Shown: positions 1-7,792 of the stretch, in pieces
How positions within the stretch are numbered: position 1 is the first letter of the stretch
How the letters are laid out: each line of letters opens with the position of its first letter
DNA from: Piscinibacter sp047602365
Lineage (GTDB): Bacteria > Pseudomonadota > Gammaproteobacteria > Burkholderiales > Burkholderiaceae_C
Reading direction: 5' to 3'
NCBI GenBank assembly: GCA_047602365.1
Contig: JASGHM010000001.1
Location: forward strand, 1,550,001 to 1,614,000
DNA length: 64,000 nucleotides
Translations under genes and position numbers: made by a program
The notes under the pieces: model-generated
Database searches by the model: none
Seen by the model: only the letters and a program-made list of their open reading frames with translations
What the model was told of the DNA's origin: nothing

Positions 1-277
1 AGGCCAGGCCGCCGCGGGCGCGCTTCGAGGGCGGGCAGTCGGCCAGCTGCGGATCGTGCGCCTCCTGCGTGTGGATCACCGCCATGCCGTGGGCGCGCGC
101 CAGCGCCAGCAGCTTCACGCAGGCCGGCACGATGCTCGTGAGCTTGCCGACGTCGTTGCCCAGCATCGCGCCGAAGCCGCCGGGCTCGAGGAAGTCGCGC
201 TGCATGTCGATCATCACGACGGCGGTGTGCGCCGGGTCGAACGGAAAGTCGTACGGCCTCGCGTGGATGGTCTTCAT
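1..277 (-). CDS. Isochorismatase-type cysteine hydrolase, N-terminal fragment (cut by window edge)
   Basis: Only the first 92 codons are present; the gene continues past base 1. The protein begins MKTIHARPYDFPFD and then has the buried strand and catalytic aspartate motif VVMIDMQRDFLEPGG, followed by VIHTQEAH, as in isochorismatase-fold amidohydrolases (biuret, ureidoacrylate and N-carbamoyl-substrate hydrolases). The lysine and the nucleophilic cysteine lie outside the window, so substrate cannot be judged. Its ATG shares one base with the stop of the upstream ABC ATPase gene (TGATG), so it is the next gene of the same minus-strand operon. It resembles the biuret hydrolase-like gene at 1882 but is clearly a different subgroup. 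Family assignment is firm; a role in ureide or biuret nitrogen release is inferred from neighbours. Confidence 0.85.
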   Translation of the reverse strand, partial: MKTIHARPYDFPFDPAHTAVVMIDMQRDFLEPGGFGAMLGNDVGKLTSIVPACVKLLALARAHGMAVIHTQEAHDPQLADCPPSKRARGGLA

Positions 278-1875
278 CACGCCGCCTCCGCATGCGTGCT
301 GTCACCCGCCATCGCCCGCCCGATCGCGCCGATGTCGGCCTGCGCCGTCGCGCATTCCATCGCGATGTGGCCGTGCGACAGCACCAGCAGCCGCGACGAC
401 AGCGCCAGCAGTTCGTCGAGGTCCTCGCTGATCAGCAGCACGCCGGCACCGCCGTCGCGCGCCGCGCGCAGCCGCGCATGGATCTCGGCGGTGGCCTGGA
501 AGTCGAGGCCGAAGCAGGGGTTGGCGACGATCAGCAGTCGCGGCGGCGTCGGGTCCGGCGCCAGCTCGCGCGCCAGCACGGCGCGCTGCACGTTGCCGCC
601 GGAGAGTGTCTCGATGGGCGCTTCCGGTCCCGGCGTCTTGACCCGGTAGGCCTCGATCTGCGCCACCGCCTGGCTGCGCATGGCCGGCCGCGACAGCCAC
701 GGGCCGCGGGCCAGCGGCGCGCGGTCGAAATTGCGCAGCGCCAGGTTCTCGGCCACCGACAGCTTGCCGACGCAGCCGTTGTGCAGCGGTTCCTCGGGCA
801 GGCTGCGCACGCCGAAGCGCTGCATCTGCGCGCGCGTCGGCCGGTAGGCCTGGCCGTCGACCGTCACCTCGCCGCTGGCCAGCGGCAGCGCGCCGGTCAG
901 CGCCGCCAGCAGCTCGCGCTGGCCGTTGCCCGAGACGCCGGCGACGCCGACGATCTCGCCCGGCCGCACCTCGAGCGACAGGCCGTCGATCGCACGCCGG
1001 CCCTCATGGCCCGCGACCGCCAGGCCGCGCAGCGCCAACCGCGCCGGGCCGCCGACCGTCACCGGCATGGTGGCGGTGGCCAGGCCCGAGGTCGCCGCCG
1101 GCAGTGCCGCCGCGTCGGTGGCCACGCCCATCATCCAGCCGGCCAGCTCGTCGCGGCTGGTCGCCTCGGTCTTCGCCGCGCCGGTGCGCCGTCCGCGGCG
1201 CAGCACCGTGACCTCGTCGCAGAAGCCGAACACCTCGCGGAACTTGTGGGTGATGATCAGCACCGAGAGCAGGCCGTCGCGGCACATGCCCTTGACGCGG
1301 CCCAGCACCTCGTCGGCCTCCTGCGGCGTCAGCACCGAGGTCGGCTCGTCGAGCACCAGGAAGCGCCGCTTCGCGTACAGCGCCTTGAGGATCTCCAGCT
1401 TCTGCTTCTCGCCCGCGGCCAGCTCGGCCACGCGCGCGTCGAGCGACAGCGGGAAGGGCGCAGTGGCCATGAAGTCGGCCAGCTTGTTGCGCTCGAGCTT
1501 CCAGTCGATGAAGGCGCCGAGGTCGCGCTGCGCCAGCGCCAGGTTCTCGGCCACCGTCATGCCCGGCACCACGGTGAAGTGCTGGAAGATCATGCCCAGG
1601 CCGAGCGCCGCGGCGTCCTTGGGGCTGCCGATGTCTCGTTCGCGGCCATCGACCATCACGCTGCCGGTGTCGGCGCGGTAGAAGCCGATCAGCGACTTGA
1701 CCAGCGTCGACTTGCCGGCGCCGTTCTCGCCGAGCAGCGCGTGGAAGCTGCCGGCCTCGACGGTCAGCGACACGTCGTCGAGCGCCTGCAGCGCGCCGAA
1801 GCGCTTGCTGAAGTTCAGCATCTCGACCTTGGCCGCGCCGGTCGGCTCGGGTTGCGGAGGGATGAGATCACTCAT
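277..1875 (-). CDS. ABC transporter ATP-binding protein, double-cassette, BMP/nucleoside type
   Basis: The 532-residue protein carries two ABC cassettes, the architecture of ATPases serving BMP-family and simple-sugar importers. The N-terminal cassette has Walker A GENGAGKST near residue 50 and a Walker B ending LVLDEPTSVLTP near 175. The C-terminal cassette has a degenerate Walker A (GVSGNGQRE, near 315) but keeps a good signature LSGGNVQRAVLARE near 430; this asymmetry is usual in the family. It would energise the permeases at 2602 and 3525 together with the BMP protein at 4639. The biuret hydrolase-like gene sits between it and the permeases, which ties transport to catabolism. The substrate is not readable from sequence; a purine-, urea- or triazine-like nitrogen compound is inferred from the operon. 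Confidence 0.93.
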   Translation of the reverse strand: MSDLIPPQPEPTGAAKVEMLNFSKRFGALQALDDVSLTVEAGSFHALLGENGAGKSTLVKSLIGFYRADTGSVMVDGRERDIGSPKDAAALGLGMIFQHFTVVPGMTVAENLALAQRDLGAFIDWKLERNKLADFMATAPFPLSLDARVAELAAGEKQKLEILKALYAKRRFLVLDEPTSVLTPQEADEVLGRVKGMCRDGLLSVLIITHKFREVFGFCDEVTVLRRGRRTGAAKTEATSRDELAGWMMGVATDAAALPAATSGLATATMPVTVGGPARLALRGLAVAGHEGRRAIDGLSLEVRPGEIVGVAGVSGNGQRELLAALTGALPLASGEVTVDGQAYRPTRAQMQRFGVRSLPEEPLHNGCVGKLSVAENLALRNFDRAPLARGPWLSRPAMRSQAVAQIEAYRVKTPGPEAPIETLSGGNVQRAVLARELAPDPTPPRLLIVANPCFGLDFQATAEIHARLRAARDGGAGVLLISEDLDELLALSSRLLVLSHGHIAMECATAQADIGAIGRAMAGDSTHAEAA

Positions 1876-1881
1876 GGCCGT

Positions 1882-2484
1882 TCACCCCAGCGCGGCGAGG
1901 ATCGCCGCCGACGAGGCCACCGCGCCGAACACACCACCCTGCATGGTCACCATCTTCAGCGCCGCGGCGTGGTTGCCGGGGTCGGTGGCGCCGGTGCCGT
2001 CGCTGACAATCAGGCATTCGAAGCCGCGGTCGTTGGCCTCGCGCATCGTCGTGTGCACGCAGACGTCGGTGGTGACGCCGGTCAGGATCAGGTTGCGGAT
2101 GCCGTTGACGTTGAGCAGCAGCTCCAGATCGGTGGCGCAGAACGAACCCTTGCCCGGTTTGTCGATGACCGGCTCGCCGGCCAGCGGCGCCAGCTCGGGA
2201 ATGATCTGCCAGCCGTCCTCGCCGCGCACCAGGATGCGGCCGCAAGGCCCGGCGTCGCCGATGCCGACGCCGCCTTCGCCGATCTGCCGCGAGCGCCAGC
2301 GCTTGTTGGCCGGCAGGTCGGCGAGGTCGGGCCGATGCCCTTCGCGGGTGTGGATCACGTGCATGCCGAGTGCGCGTGCCTTGTCCAGCAGGCTCTGGAT
2401 CGGCGCGATCGGCGCGCGCACCGCCGACAGGTCGTAGCCCATGCGGTCGACATAACCGCCGAGGCCGACGAAGTCGGTCTGCAT
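1882..2484 (-). CDS. biuH: Biuret amidohydrolase-like cysteine hydrolase
   Basis: Isochorismatase-fold hydrolase that would release ammonia from biuret to give allophanate, the substrate of the AtzF-type enzyme at 9400. Visible triad: Asp in IIDMQTDF, Lys in DKPGKGSF and Cys in GVTTDVCVHTTMREAN. The stretches VIHTREGHRPDLADLPANKR and GPCGRIL match what I recall of rhizobial biuret hydrolases. The start is a problem. The only in-frame start codon is the ATG of MQTDF, yet coding similarity clearly extends upstream (VDAKPYAWPFDGDW, including the first strand and its VIID motif) to about 2578. An ATG at 2584 would fit but is out of frame by one base. The coordinates given are the literal reading frame; the intact gene probably started at 2584. 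Function rests on remembered similarity plus context. Confidence 0.75.
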   Translation of the reverse strand: MQTDFVGLGGYVDRMGYDLSAVRAPIAPIQSLLDKARALGMHVIHTREGHRPDLADLPANKRWRSRQIGEGGVGIGDAGPCGRILVRGEDGWQIIPELAPLAGEPVIDKPGKGSFCATDLELLLNVNGIRNLILTGVTTDVCVHTTMREANDRGFECLIVSDGTGATDPGNHAAALKMVTMQGGVFGAVASSAAILAALG

Positions 2485-2601
2485 GTCGATGATGACCAGC
2501 GCGGTGTTCGCCGGCGTCCAGTCGCCGTCGAAGGGCCAGGCATAGGGTTTTGCGTCGACAGGGCGAAAGGTTTCATCGGCGCATGGTCTCGGTCAGCGGT
2601 G

Positions 2602-3528
2602 TCAGCGGTTCAGCGACAGTTCGCCCGGCGCGCCGTGGCTGGGGCCGGGCTTGCCCAGGCCGATCAGCAACGCCAGCGTCAGTGCGTAGGGCAGCGCGGC
2701 GAGCAGGTAGTAGCCCTGGCTGTAGCCCAGCGCCTGCAGGGCCGGGCTGATCGCGCTGGCGCCGCCGAACAGCAGCCCGGCGAGCACGCAGCGGCGCGGG
2801 TCCCAGCGCGCGAAGATGACCAGCGCCACCGCCATCACGCCCTGGCCGCTGGACAGCGCCTCGCTCCATGCGCCCGGGTAGACCAGCGACAGCGAGGCGC
2901 CGCCGACGCCGGCACAGGCGCCGCCGAAGGCGGTGGCGGCGACGCGGTAGGCGGTCGGCGAGAGGCCGAAGGCGCGCGCCGCGTTCTCGCTGTCGCCGAC
3001 CACGCGCAGGCGCAGGCCGAAACGGGTGCGGCCCAGCGCCCACCAGGTCGCGAAGGCGAGCACGAGGCCGAGCACGAACAGCGGGTTGATGGCCAGCGCC
3101 GCCTTCACCGGCGCGAGGCTGGACCACTCGCCCAGCGCGATCGGTGGCAGGCCGGGTGCGCTGGGCTGGATCAGCGGCTTGCCGAGCCAGAACGCCAGGC
3201 CCGAGCCGGCCAGCATCAGCGCGATGCCCATCGCGGTGTCGTTGACGCGGGCCAGGCTGCACAGCGCGCCGTGCAGCGCGCCGAGCAGCGTGCCGACCAG
3301 CGCCGCCGTCAGCACGCCCCACCAGGGGTTGCCGGTGGCCAGCGAGACCGCGAAGGCGCTCATCGCGCCCATCAGCAGCGTGCCTTCGAGACCGAGGTTG
3401 ATGCGGCCGGCCTTCTCGGTCACCGTCTCGCCGAGGCTGACCCACAGCAGCGGCGTGCCGACGCGGATCGCGCCGCCGACGATGGCCAGCGGAACGCCCC
3501 ACCAGCCGAGCGCACTGGCATCGCTCAT
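2602..3528 (-). CDS. ABC transporter permease (second), BMP/nucleoside type
   Basis: Polytopic membrane protein of 308 residues starting MSDASALGWWG, of the BPD_transp_2 permease family. The conserved cytoplasmic stretch EKAGRINLGLEGTLLMGA near residue 40, typical of YufQ/NupC-type permeases, is clear. About eight hydrophobic segments follow. The ATG overlaps the stop of the other permease gene by four bases (ATGA), showing translational coupling; a longer frame open upstream is only a shadow of that gene. It should form a heterodimeric channel with the product of 3525-4625, powered by the ATPase at 277. The alternative substrates (nucleosides, urea-like compounds) cannot be separated by sequence. 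Confidence 0.92.
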   Translation of the reverse strand: MSDASALGWWGVPLAIVGGAIRVGTPLLWVSLGETVTEKAGRINLGLEGTLLMGAMSAFAVSLATGNPWWGVLTAALVGTLLGALHGALCSLARVNDTAMGIALMLAGSGLAFWLGKPLIQPSAPGLPPIALGEWSSLAPVKAALAINPLFVLGLVLAFATWWALGRTRFGLRLRVVGDSENAARAFGLSPTAYRVAATAFGGACAGVGGASLSLVYPGAWSEALSSGQGVMAVALVIFARWDPRRCVLAGLLFGGASAISPALQALGYSQGYYLLAALPYALTLALLIGLGKPGPSHGAPGELSLNR

Positions 3529-4625
3529 GGCTTCCCCTTGAAGAACGAACGCCCGCGCAGCGTCTCGCAGGCGATCAGCGCGACGAAGGCAAAACCGAGC
3601 AGCACGGTGACCGATGCATCGGGCAGGCCCAGCCGACGCTGCAGCAGGCTGCCGCTGGCGGCGATGCCGCCGACCAGGATGGCCACCGGCACCACGCCGG
3701 CAGGCGAGAAGCGCGCCGCGAAGGCGATCAGGATGCCGCTGTAGCCGTAGCCGGCGATCAGCGAGGCGTTGGCCGCGCCGTGCACGGCGGCCACCTCCAC
3801 CGCGCCGGCCAGGCCCGCGCAGGCGCCACCCGCGGCACAGGCGCCGATGGTCAGCGTCGACACCGGCAGGCCGACACCCAGCGCGGTGCGGGCATTGCCG
3901 CCGGCCACGCGCAGCGCCAGGCCCAGCGGGGTGAAGCGCATCACCGCCCAGGCGGCCAGCGCGGCCAGCACGCCGAGCAGCAGGCCGTAGTGCACGTCCA
4001 GGCCGGGCATCGCCGGCAGCAGCAGGGCGTCGGGCAGCGGCTTGGTCGACGGCTTGTTCAGGCTCGCCGGGTCGCGCAGCACCGTCTCGACACATTGGTT
4101 GAACAGCGCGATGGCGATGAAGGACATCAGCAGCGAGGCGATGGTCTCGTTGACCTCGCGCTTCTCGCGCAGGGCGCCGACCAGGCCGATCCACACGCCG
4201 CCGGCCAGCATGCCGGCGATCGCCATCGCCGGCCACACCAGCCACGGCCCGGCCTGCGCGGCGGCGAGCAGGTTGCCGAACGCCGAGGCGGCCAGGCCGC
4301 CGAGCACCAGCGCGCCCTCGTTGCCGATGATCACGCGGCCGGCCTGCGCCGGCAGCGCGACCGCCAGCCCGGTGAGGATCAGCGGCGCGGCGCGCTGCAG
4401 CGTGTTCTGCCAGGCGAAGGCGTCGCCGAAGCCGCCCATCACGATCAGGCCCCAGACCTCCAGCGGGTTGAAGCCGGCCAGCGCGACGGCCAGCGAGAAC
4501 AGCAGCACGGTGAGCAGCAGCGCGGCCGCCGCCGGCAGCAGCGCATCGGCGAGCGCGCGCACCTTCAGCACGCCCGGCGAAGGCGCGGCCGCGGGCACAC
4601 CGGCGGGGAGCGGGATGCTGCTCAT
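3525..4625 (-). CDS. ABC transporter permease (first), BMP/nucleoside type
   Basis: A 366-residue polytopic protein, the YufP-like partner of the permease at 2602. It shows many alternating hydrophobic segments and the family stretch GRVIIGNEGALVLGGLAAS near residue 95, the counterpart of the NLGLEG motif in its partner. The sequence REVNETIASLLMSFIA near 155 is also characteristic. It ends with SFFKGKP and overlaps the next permease gene by four bases. The start MSSIPLPAG lies 13 bases after the stop of the BMP binding protein gene, so the order is binding protein, permease, permease, hydrolase, ATPase. Regulation should be that of the whole operon from the promoter near 11270. Confidence 0.92.
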   Translation of the reverse strand: MSSIPLPAGVPAAAPSPGVLKVRALADALLPAAAALLLTVLLFSLAVALAGFNPLEVWGLIVMGGFGDAFAWQNTLQRAAPLILTGLAVALPAQAGRVIIGNEGALVLGGLAASAFGNLLAAAQAGPWLVWPAMAIAGMLAGGVWIGLVGALREKREVNETIASLLMSFIAIALFNQCVETVLRDPASLNKPSTKPLPDALLLPAMPGLDVHYGLLLGVLAALAAWAVMRFTPLGLALRVAGGNARTALGVGLPVSTLTIGACAAGGACAGLAGAVEVAAVHGAANASLIAGYGYSGILIAFAARFSPAGVVPVAILVGGIAASGSLLQRRLGLPDASVTVLLGFAFVALIACETLRGRSFFKGKP

Positions 4626-4638
4626 CGCGTGTGCCCGA

Positions 4639-5769
4639 TCAGCCGGGGATCGAACCGATCACGCCTTCGACCAGGTAGTTCATCTTCTCGAGCTCGGCGT
4701 CGAACTGGTCGAGGTTCTTGCCCGCCGGGATGACGACCGCGCCCTTGTTGTCCTTCAGGCCGCCCTTGAAGATCGAGTAGCCGCCCTTGATCATCGCCGC
4801 CTTGATCTCGTCGGCCTTGGCCTTGGCGGTCGCGCCGACGGCCGCACCGTAGGGCGACATCTTCACGTAGCCGTCCTTCAGGCCGCCGCGCAGGAAGTTG
4901 GGCATTGCCGCGCCGCTCTGCGCCGCCTTGATCTGCGCGTTGTAGGGCGTGGCCCAGTCCCATTCGGCGCCCGTGAGGTAGCCCTTGGGCGCCAGCGCCG
5001 CCTGGCTGGCGTGGTAGCCGCTGCAGAAGATGCCGCGCTTCTCGGCGGTCTCCATGATCACCTTCGGGCTGTCGACGTGGCAGGTCAGCACGTCCACGCC
5101 CTGGTCGATCAGGCTGGTCGAGGCTTCGGCCTCCTTGACCGGCATCGACCATTCGCCGGTAAAGATCACCCGCGTGGTGATGCTCGGGTCGACCGAGCGT
5201 GCGCCCATCGTGAAGGCGTTGATGTTGCGCAGCACCTGCGGGATCGGCTTGGCGGCGATGAAGCCGAGCTTCTTGGTCTTGCTGGTGTAGCCCGCCACGA
5301 CGCCGGCCAGGTACTGGCACTCGTCGATGTAGCCGAAGTAGCTGCCGGTGTTCTTCGGGTGCTTGCCCTCGGTCCACATGCCGCCGCAGTGGGCGAAGCG
5401 CACCTTGGGGTACTTCTCCGCCATCTTCAGCATGTGCGGGTCGAAGTAGCCGAACGAGGTCGGGAAGATCAACGAGGCCTTGTCCTGGTTGATCATCGCC
5501 TCCATGGTCTTCTGCACGGCGGCGGTCTCGGGCACGTTCTCTTCCTCGACCACCTTGACGCCCGGCAGCTTCTTGACTGCCGCGGCAGCCTGCGCCTGCG
5601 CCTGGTTGTAGCCGAAGTCGCCGCGCGGGCCGACGTAGATCACGCCGACGACGATGGGCGTCTGTGCCAGCGCCTCGCGCAGCGCTCCGGGCAGGGCGAG
5701 CGAGCCGGCGCCGAGGGCGCTGGCGGCGAGCAGGCGGCGACGTTGGGCGTCGTGGGTGTTGTGGTCCAT
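4639..5769 (-). CDS. BMP-family ABC transporter substrate-binding protein
   Basis: Periplasmic binding protein of 376 residues related to the BMP/Med lipoprotein-type nucleoside receptors. The N-terminus has a twin-arginine-like signal (RRRLLAASALGAGSLALPG) that should be cleaved after LREALAQ. The mature part begins TPIVVGVIYVGPRGDFGYNQ, the usual first strand and ligand loop of this family, with GYIDECQYLAGVVAGYTS further on. It has no lipobox cysteine, so it is soluble rather than a lipoprotein. It precedes two permeases and an ATPase of the matching type. In many proteobacteria this subfamily sits with purine or ureide catabolic genes; here biuret, allophanate and carboxybiuret enzymes surround it, which suggests uptake of their precursor. 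Confidence 0.92.
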   Translation of the reverse strand: MDHNTHDAQRRRLLAASALGAGSLALPGALREALAQTPIVVGVIYVGPRGDFGYNQAQAQAAAAVKKLPGVKVVEEENVPETAAVQKTMEAMINQDKASLIFPTSFGYFDPHMLKMAEKYPKVRFAHCGGMWTEGKHPKNTGSYFGYIDECQYLAGVVAGYTSKTKKLGFIAAKPIPQVLRNINAFTMGARSVDPSITTRVIFTGEWSMPVKEAEASTSLIDQGVDVLTCHVDSPKVIMETAEKRGIFCSGYHASQAALAPKGYLTGAEWDWATPYNAQIKAAQSGAAMPNFLRGGLKDGYVKMSPYGAAVGATAKAKADEIKAAMIKGGYSIFKGGLKDNKGAVVIPAGKNLDQFDAELEKMNYLVEGVIGSIPG

Positions 5770-5783
5770 GGGGTTCTCCTCGT

Positions 5784-6179
5784 TCAGGGTTGAGAGGGTT
5801 TCGGCAACAGGCTCACGTGGGCGGCCACGACACGCCAGCCGCCATGGCCCGGGGCGCTGGTGCGCACCCAGGTCTGGCTCTGGCGGCCGCTCACGGCGGG
5901 GCGGACGAATTCGGTCATCGCGGTGGCCAGATCGCGGCCGAAGGTGGTGATCACGGTGTTCTTCAGCGTGCGCTCCAGGCCGACCGGCGAGCGCGCGGCG
6001 CGGAAGGCGCGGATGGCGTCGATGCCGAGCAGGTTCTCGGCGACGCCGTAACGCACGGTGTGCGGCGAGTCCCAGAACAGCTGGTCGAGCATGTCGACGT
6101 CGTTGCTCGTCAGCGCCTGTTCGTACAAGGCGAAGATCGCGCTGACCTCGGCATGCACGTCGGGCAGGTTGATGTCCAT
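5784..6179 (-). CDS. AtzH/HpxZ-like protein (NTF2-like fold, DUF3225)
   Basis: A 131-residue NTF2/SnoaL-fold protein. It opens MDINLPDVHAEVSAIFALYE and keeps VDMLDQLFWDSPHTVRYG and the tail TWVRTSAPGHGGWRVVAAHVS, which I recognise as the AtzH/HpxZ group. Known members: HpxZ is the last gene of the hpxWXYZ oxalurate cluster of Klebsiella, and AtzH of Pseudomonas sp. ADP was reported as a decarboxylating partner acting on 1,3-dicarboxyurea in cyanurate breakdown. The gene lies 12 bases after the AtzE-like gene and 14 before the BMP gene. With AtzE- and AtzG-like neighbours, either role is possible; the allophanate hydrolase in the same operon favours the AtzH role. Confidence 0.85.
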   Translation of the reverse strand: MDINLPDVHAEVSAIFALYEQALTSNDVDMLDQLFWDSPHTVRYGVAENLLGIDAIRAFRAARSPVGLERTLKNTVITTFGRDLATAMTEFVRPAVSGRQSQTWVRTSAPGHGGWRVVAAHVSLLPKPSQP

Positions 6180-6191
6180 GCGCGCGTCCGT

Positions 6192-7577
6192 TCAGTTCAG
6201 CGCCGCGACCGGCGCGGCGACGAGGCCCAGCGTTTCGAGCTGCGCCGCGACGCGCAGCGCGTGGTCCTCGCGCCACGGCGCGGCGATCACCTGCACGCCG
6301 ATCGGCAGGTGCGGCAGCGCCGGGTTCATGCCCCACAGCGGCACCGTGACCACCGGCAGGCCGATGCAGGAGATCGGCTGCGTCAGCAGGCCCATGCTGG
6401 GCCGTGCCGGCAGGCGCTGGCCGTTGATCTCCAGCCACTCGGTGCCGATCACCGGCGCGACGCAGGGCGTGGCCGGCGCGATCAGCACGTCGACCGTCTC
6501 GAACACCCGCGCCAGCTGGCGTGCGAAGGCGTGGCGCACACGCTGTGCCTGCACCACCCAGGTGGCCGGCAGCAGCGCGCCGGCGAGGAAGCGGTCGCGC
6601 GACAGCGGCTCGAAGTCCTGCGGCCGCTTCTTCAGGTCGGCGAGGTGAAGGTTGGCGCCTTCGGCATTGGTGATCAGGAAGGCGGCGGCGCGTGCGCGGT
6701 CGACGCCGTCGAGCTCGACCAGCCGCGTGGTGCCCAGCGCCTGCGCGACCGCGTCGACCGCCGCGGTGGCCTCGGCCATCGCCATCTCGCGGAACCAGCC
6801 GCCCAGCACCGCGATGCGCAGGCCTTCGGCACGGGCGTCCAGCGTCGTGCGCGTCGGCTCGGGCGCACGCTGTGCGCAATGCGGGTCGTCCGCCGCCGGG
6901 CCCTGCATCGCGTCGTAGGCGAGCGCCAGGTCGGCGACGCAGCGTGCGAAGGGCCCCAGGTGGTCGAGGCTGGTGACGAAGGGGTAGCTGCCCAGGCGCG
7001 GCAGGCGGCCGTAGGTCGGCTTCAGGCCGAAGGTGCCGCACAGCGACGAGGGCACGCGGATCGAGCCGTTGGTGTCCGAACCCAGCGTCAGCGGTACCTG
7101 GCCGGCGGCGATCGCAGCGGCCGAACCACCGGACGAGCCGCCCGACAGGCGCGCCAGGTCGTGCGGGTTGCGCGTCGGCCCGTAGTGCGTGTTCTCGGTG
7201 GTGAAGCCGTAGGCGTACTCGTCCATGTTCAGCGCGCCGACGCAGATCGCGCCGGCCGCTTCGAGGCGGCGCACCAGCAGCGCGTCGCGCGTGGCCGGCG
7301 GGCTGTCACGCTCGATCTTCGAGCCGGCCAGCGTGGCGATGCCGGCGAGGTCGAACAGGTTCTTCACCGCGAAGGGCACACCGGCCAGCGACAGCTCGGC
7401 GCGTCGCGTGTGCTTGTCGATCTGCGCGGCGCGCTTCAGCGCGCGCTCGGTCAGCACCGCGGTGAAGGCGTTGACCTTGGGTTCGGTGGCCTGGATCAGC
7501 GCCAGGCTGGACTGCACGGCGCTGGCGGCCGACAGCGTGCCGGCACGCACCTTGGCGGCGATCTCGACGGCCTTCAT
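6192..7577 (-). CDS. AtzE/HpxY family amidohydrolase (amidase signature)
   Basis: Amidase-signature enzyme of 461 residues. The Ser-cisSer-Lys triad is visible: Lys72 in FAVKNLFD, cis-Ser148 in LSGGSSGGSAAA and nucleophile Ser172 in GSDTNGSIRVPSS. AtzE enzymes hydrolyse 1-carboxybiuret in cyanuric acid degradation; HpxY homologues act in oxalurate breakdown. AtzE works as a complex with the small AtzG subunit, and such a subunit is encoded immediately upstream, overlapping by four bases (ATGA). The start MKAVEIAAKV is fixed by this overlap. Sequence alone does not discriminate carboxybiuret from oxalurate; the presence of allophanate and biuret hydrolase genes supports the former. Confidence 0.88.
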   Translation of the reverse strand: MKAVEIAAKVRAGTLSAASAVQSSLALIQATEPKVNAFTAVLTERALKRAAQIDKHTRRAELSLAGVPFAVKNLFDLAGIATLAGSKIERDSPPATRDALLVRRLEAAGAICVGALNMDEYAYGFTTENTHYGPTRNPHDLARLSGGSSGGSAAAIAAGQVPLTLGSDTNGSIRVPSSLCGTFGLKPTYGRLPRLGSYPFVTSLDHLGPFARCVADLALAYDAMQGPAADDPHCAQRAPEPTRTTLDARAEGLRIAVLGGWFREMAMAEATAAVDAVAQALGTTRLVELDGVDRARAAAFLITNAEGANLHLADLKKRPQDFEPLSRDRFLAGALLPATWVVQAQRVRHAFARQLARVFETVDVLIAPATPCVAPVIGTEWLEINGQRLPARPSMGLLTQPISCIGLPVVTVPLWGMNPALPHLPIGVQVIAAPWREDHALRVAAQLETLGLVAAPVAALN

Positions 7578-7789
7578 GCCAGCGGTCCTCGCGGCGACAC
7601 CGGCACGAACACGCTGCCCGACTCGTCTTCGGGCGTCAGCGGCTGGTCCATCACCCGCTCGGCCAGGCTGGCGGCCAGCGTGAAGAAGGCGATCACGCCG
7701 GGCCGGTGCTCGGCGGCCAGCGGCAGGCCGATGGCGTCGGCGCTGGCCTTCACGAGGGCCTCGACCTGCTGCGGCGTCAGCGTGCCCAT
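7574..7789 (-). CDS. AtzG/HpxX-like small subunit (DUF4089)
   Basis: A 71-residue protein, MGTLTPQQVEALVKASADAI in its first helix and FFTLAASLAERVMDQPLTPE in its second. This is the DUF4089/AtzG pattern: a GatC-like helical protein that wraps around and stabilises the AtzE amidase. It is translationally coupled to the AtzE-like gene by an ATGA overlap and follows the family 5 binding protein gene by only three bases. Length and position immediately before an AtzE gene are exactly as in atzG-atzE and hpxX-hpxY pairs. The family call is good; the biochemical substrate is that of its amidase partner. Confidence 0.85.
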   Translation of the reverse strand: MGTLTPQQVEALVKASADAIGLPLAAEHRPGVIAFFTLAASLAERVMDQPLTPEDESGSVFVPVSPRGPLA

Positions 7790-7792
7790 CGT

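Noticed and set aside
292..3744. A plus-strand open frame of 1150 codons antisense to the ABC transporter genes
   Set aside because: Arg/Ala/His-rich translation without domains; it is the mirror of GC-rich coding on the other strand. The same holds for the 1478-codon minus-strand frame at 33073-37509.
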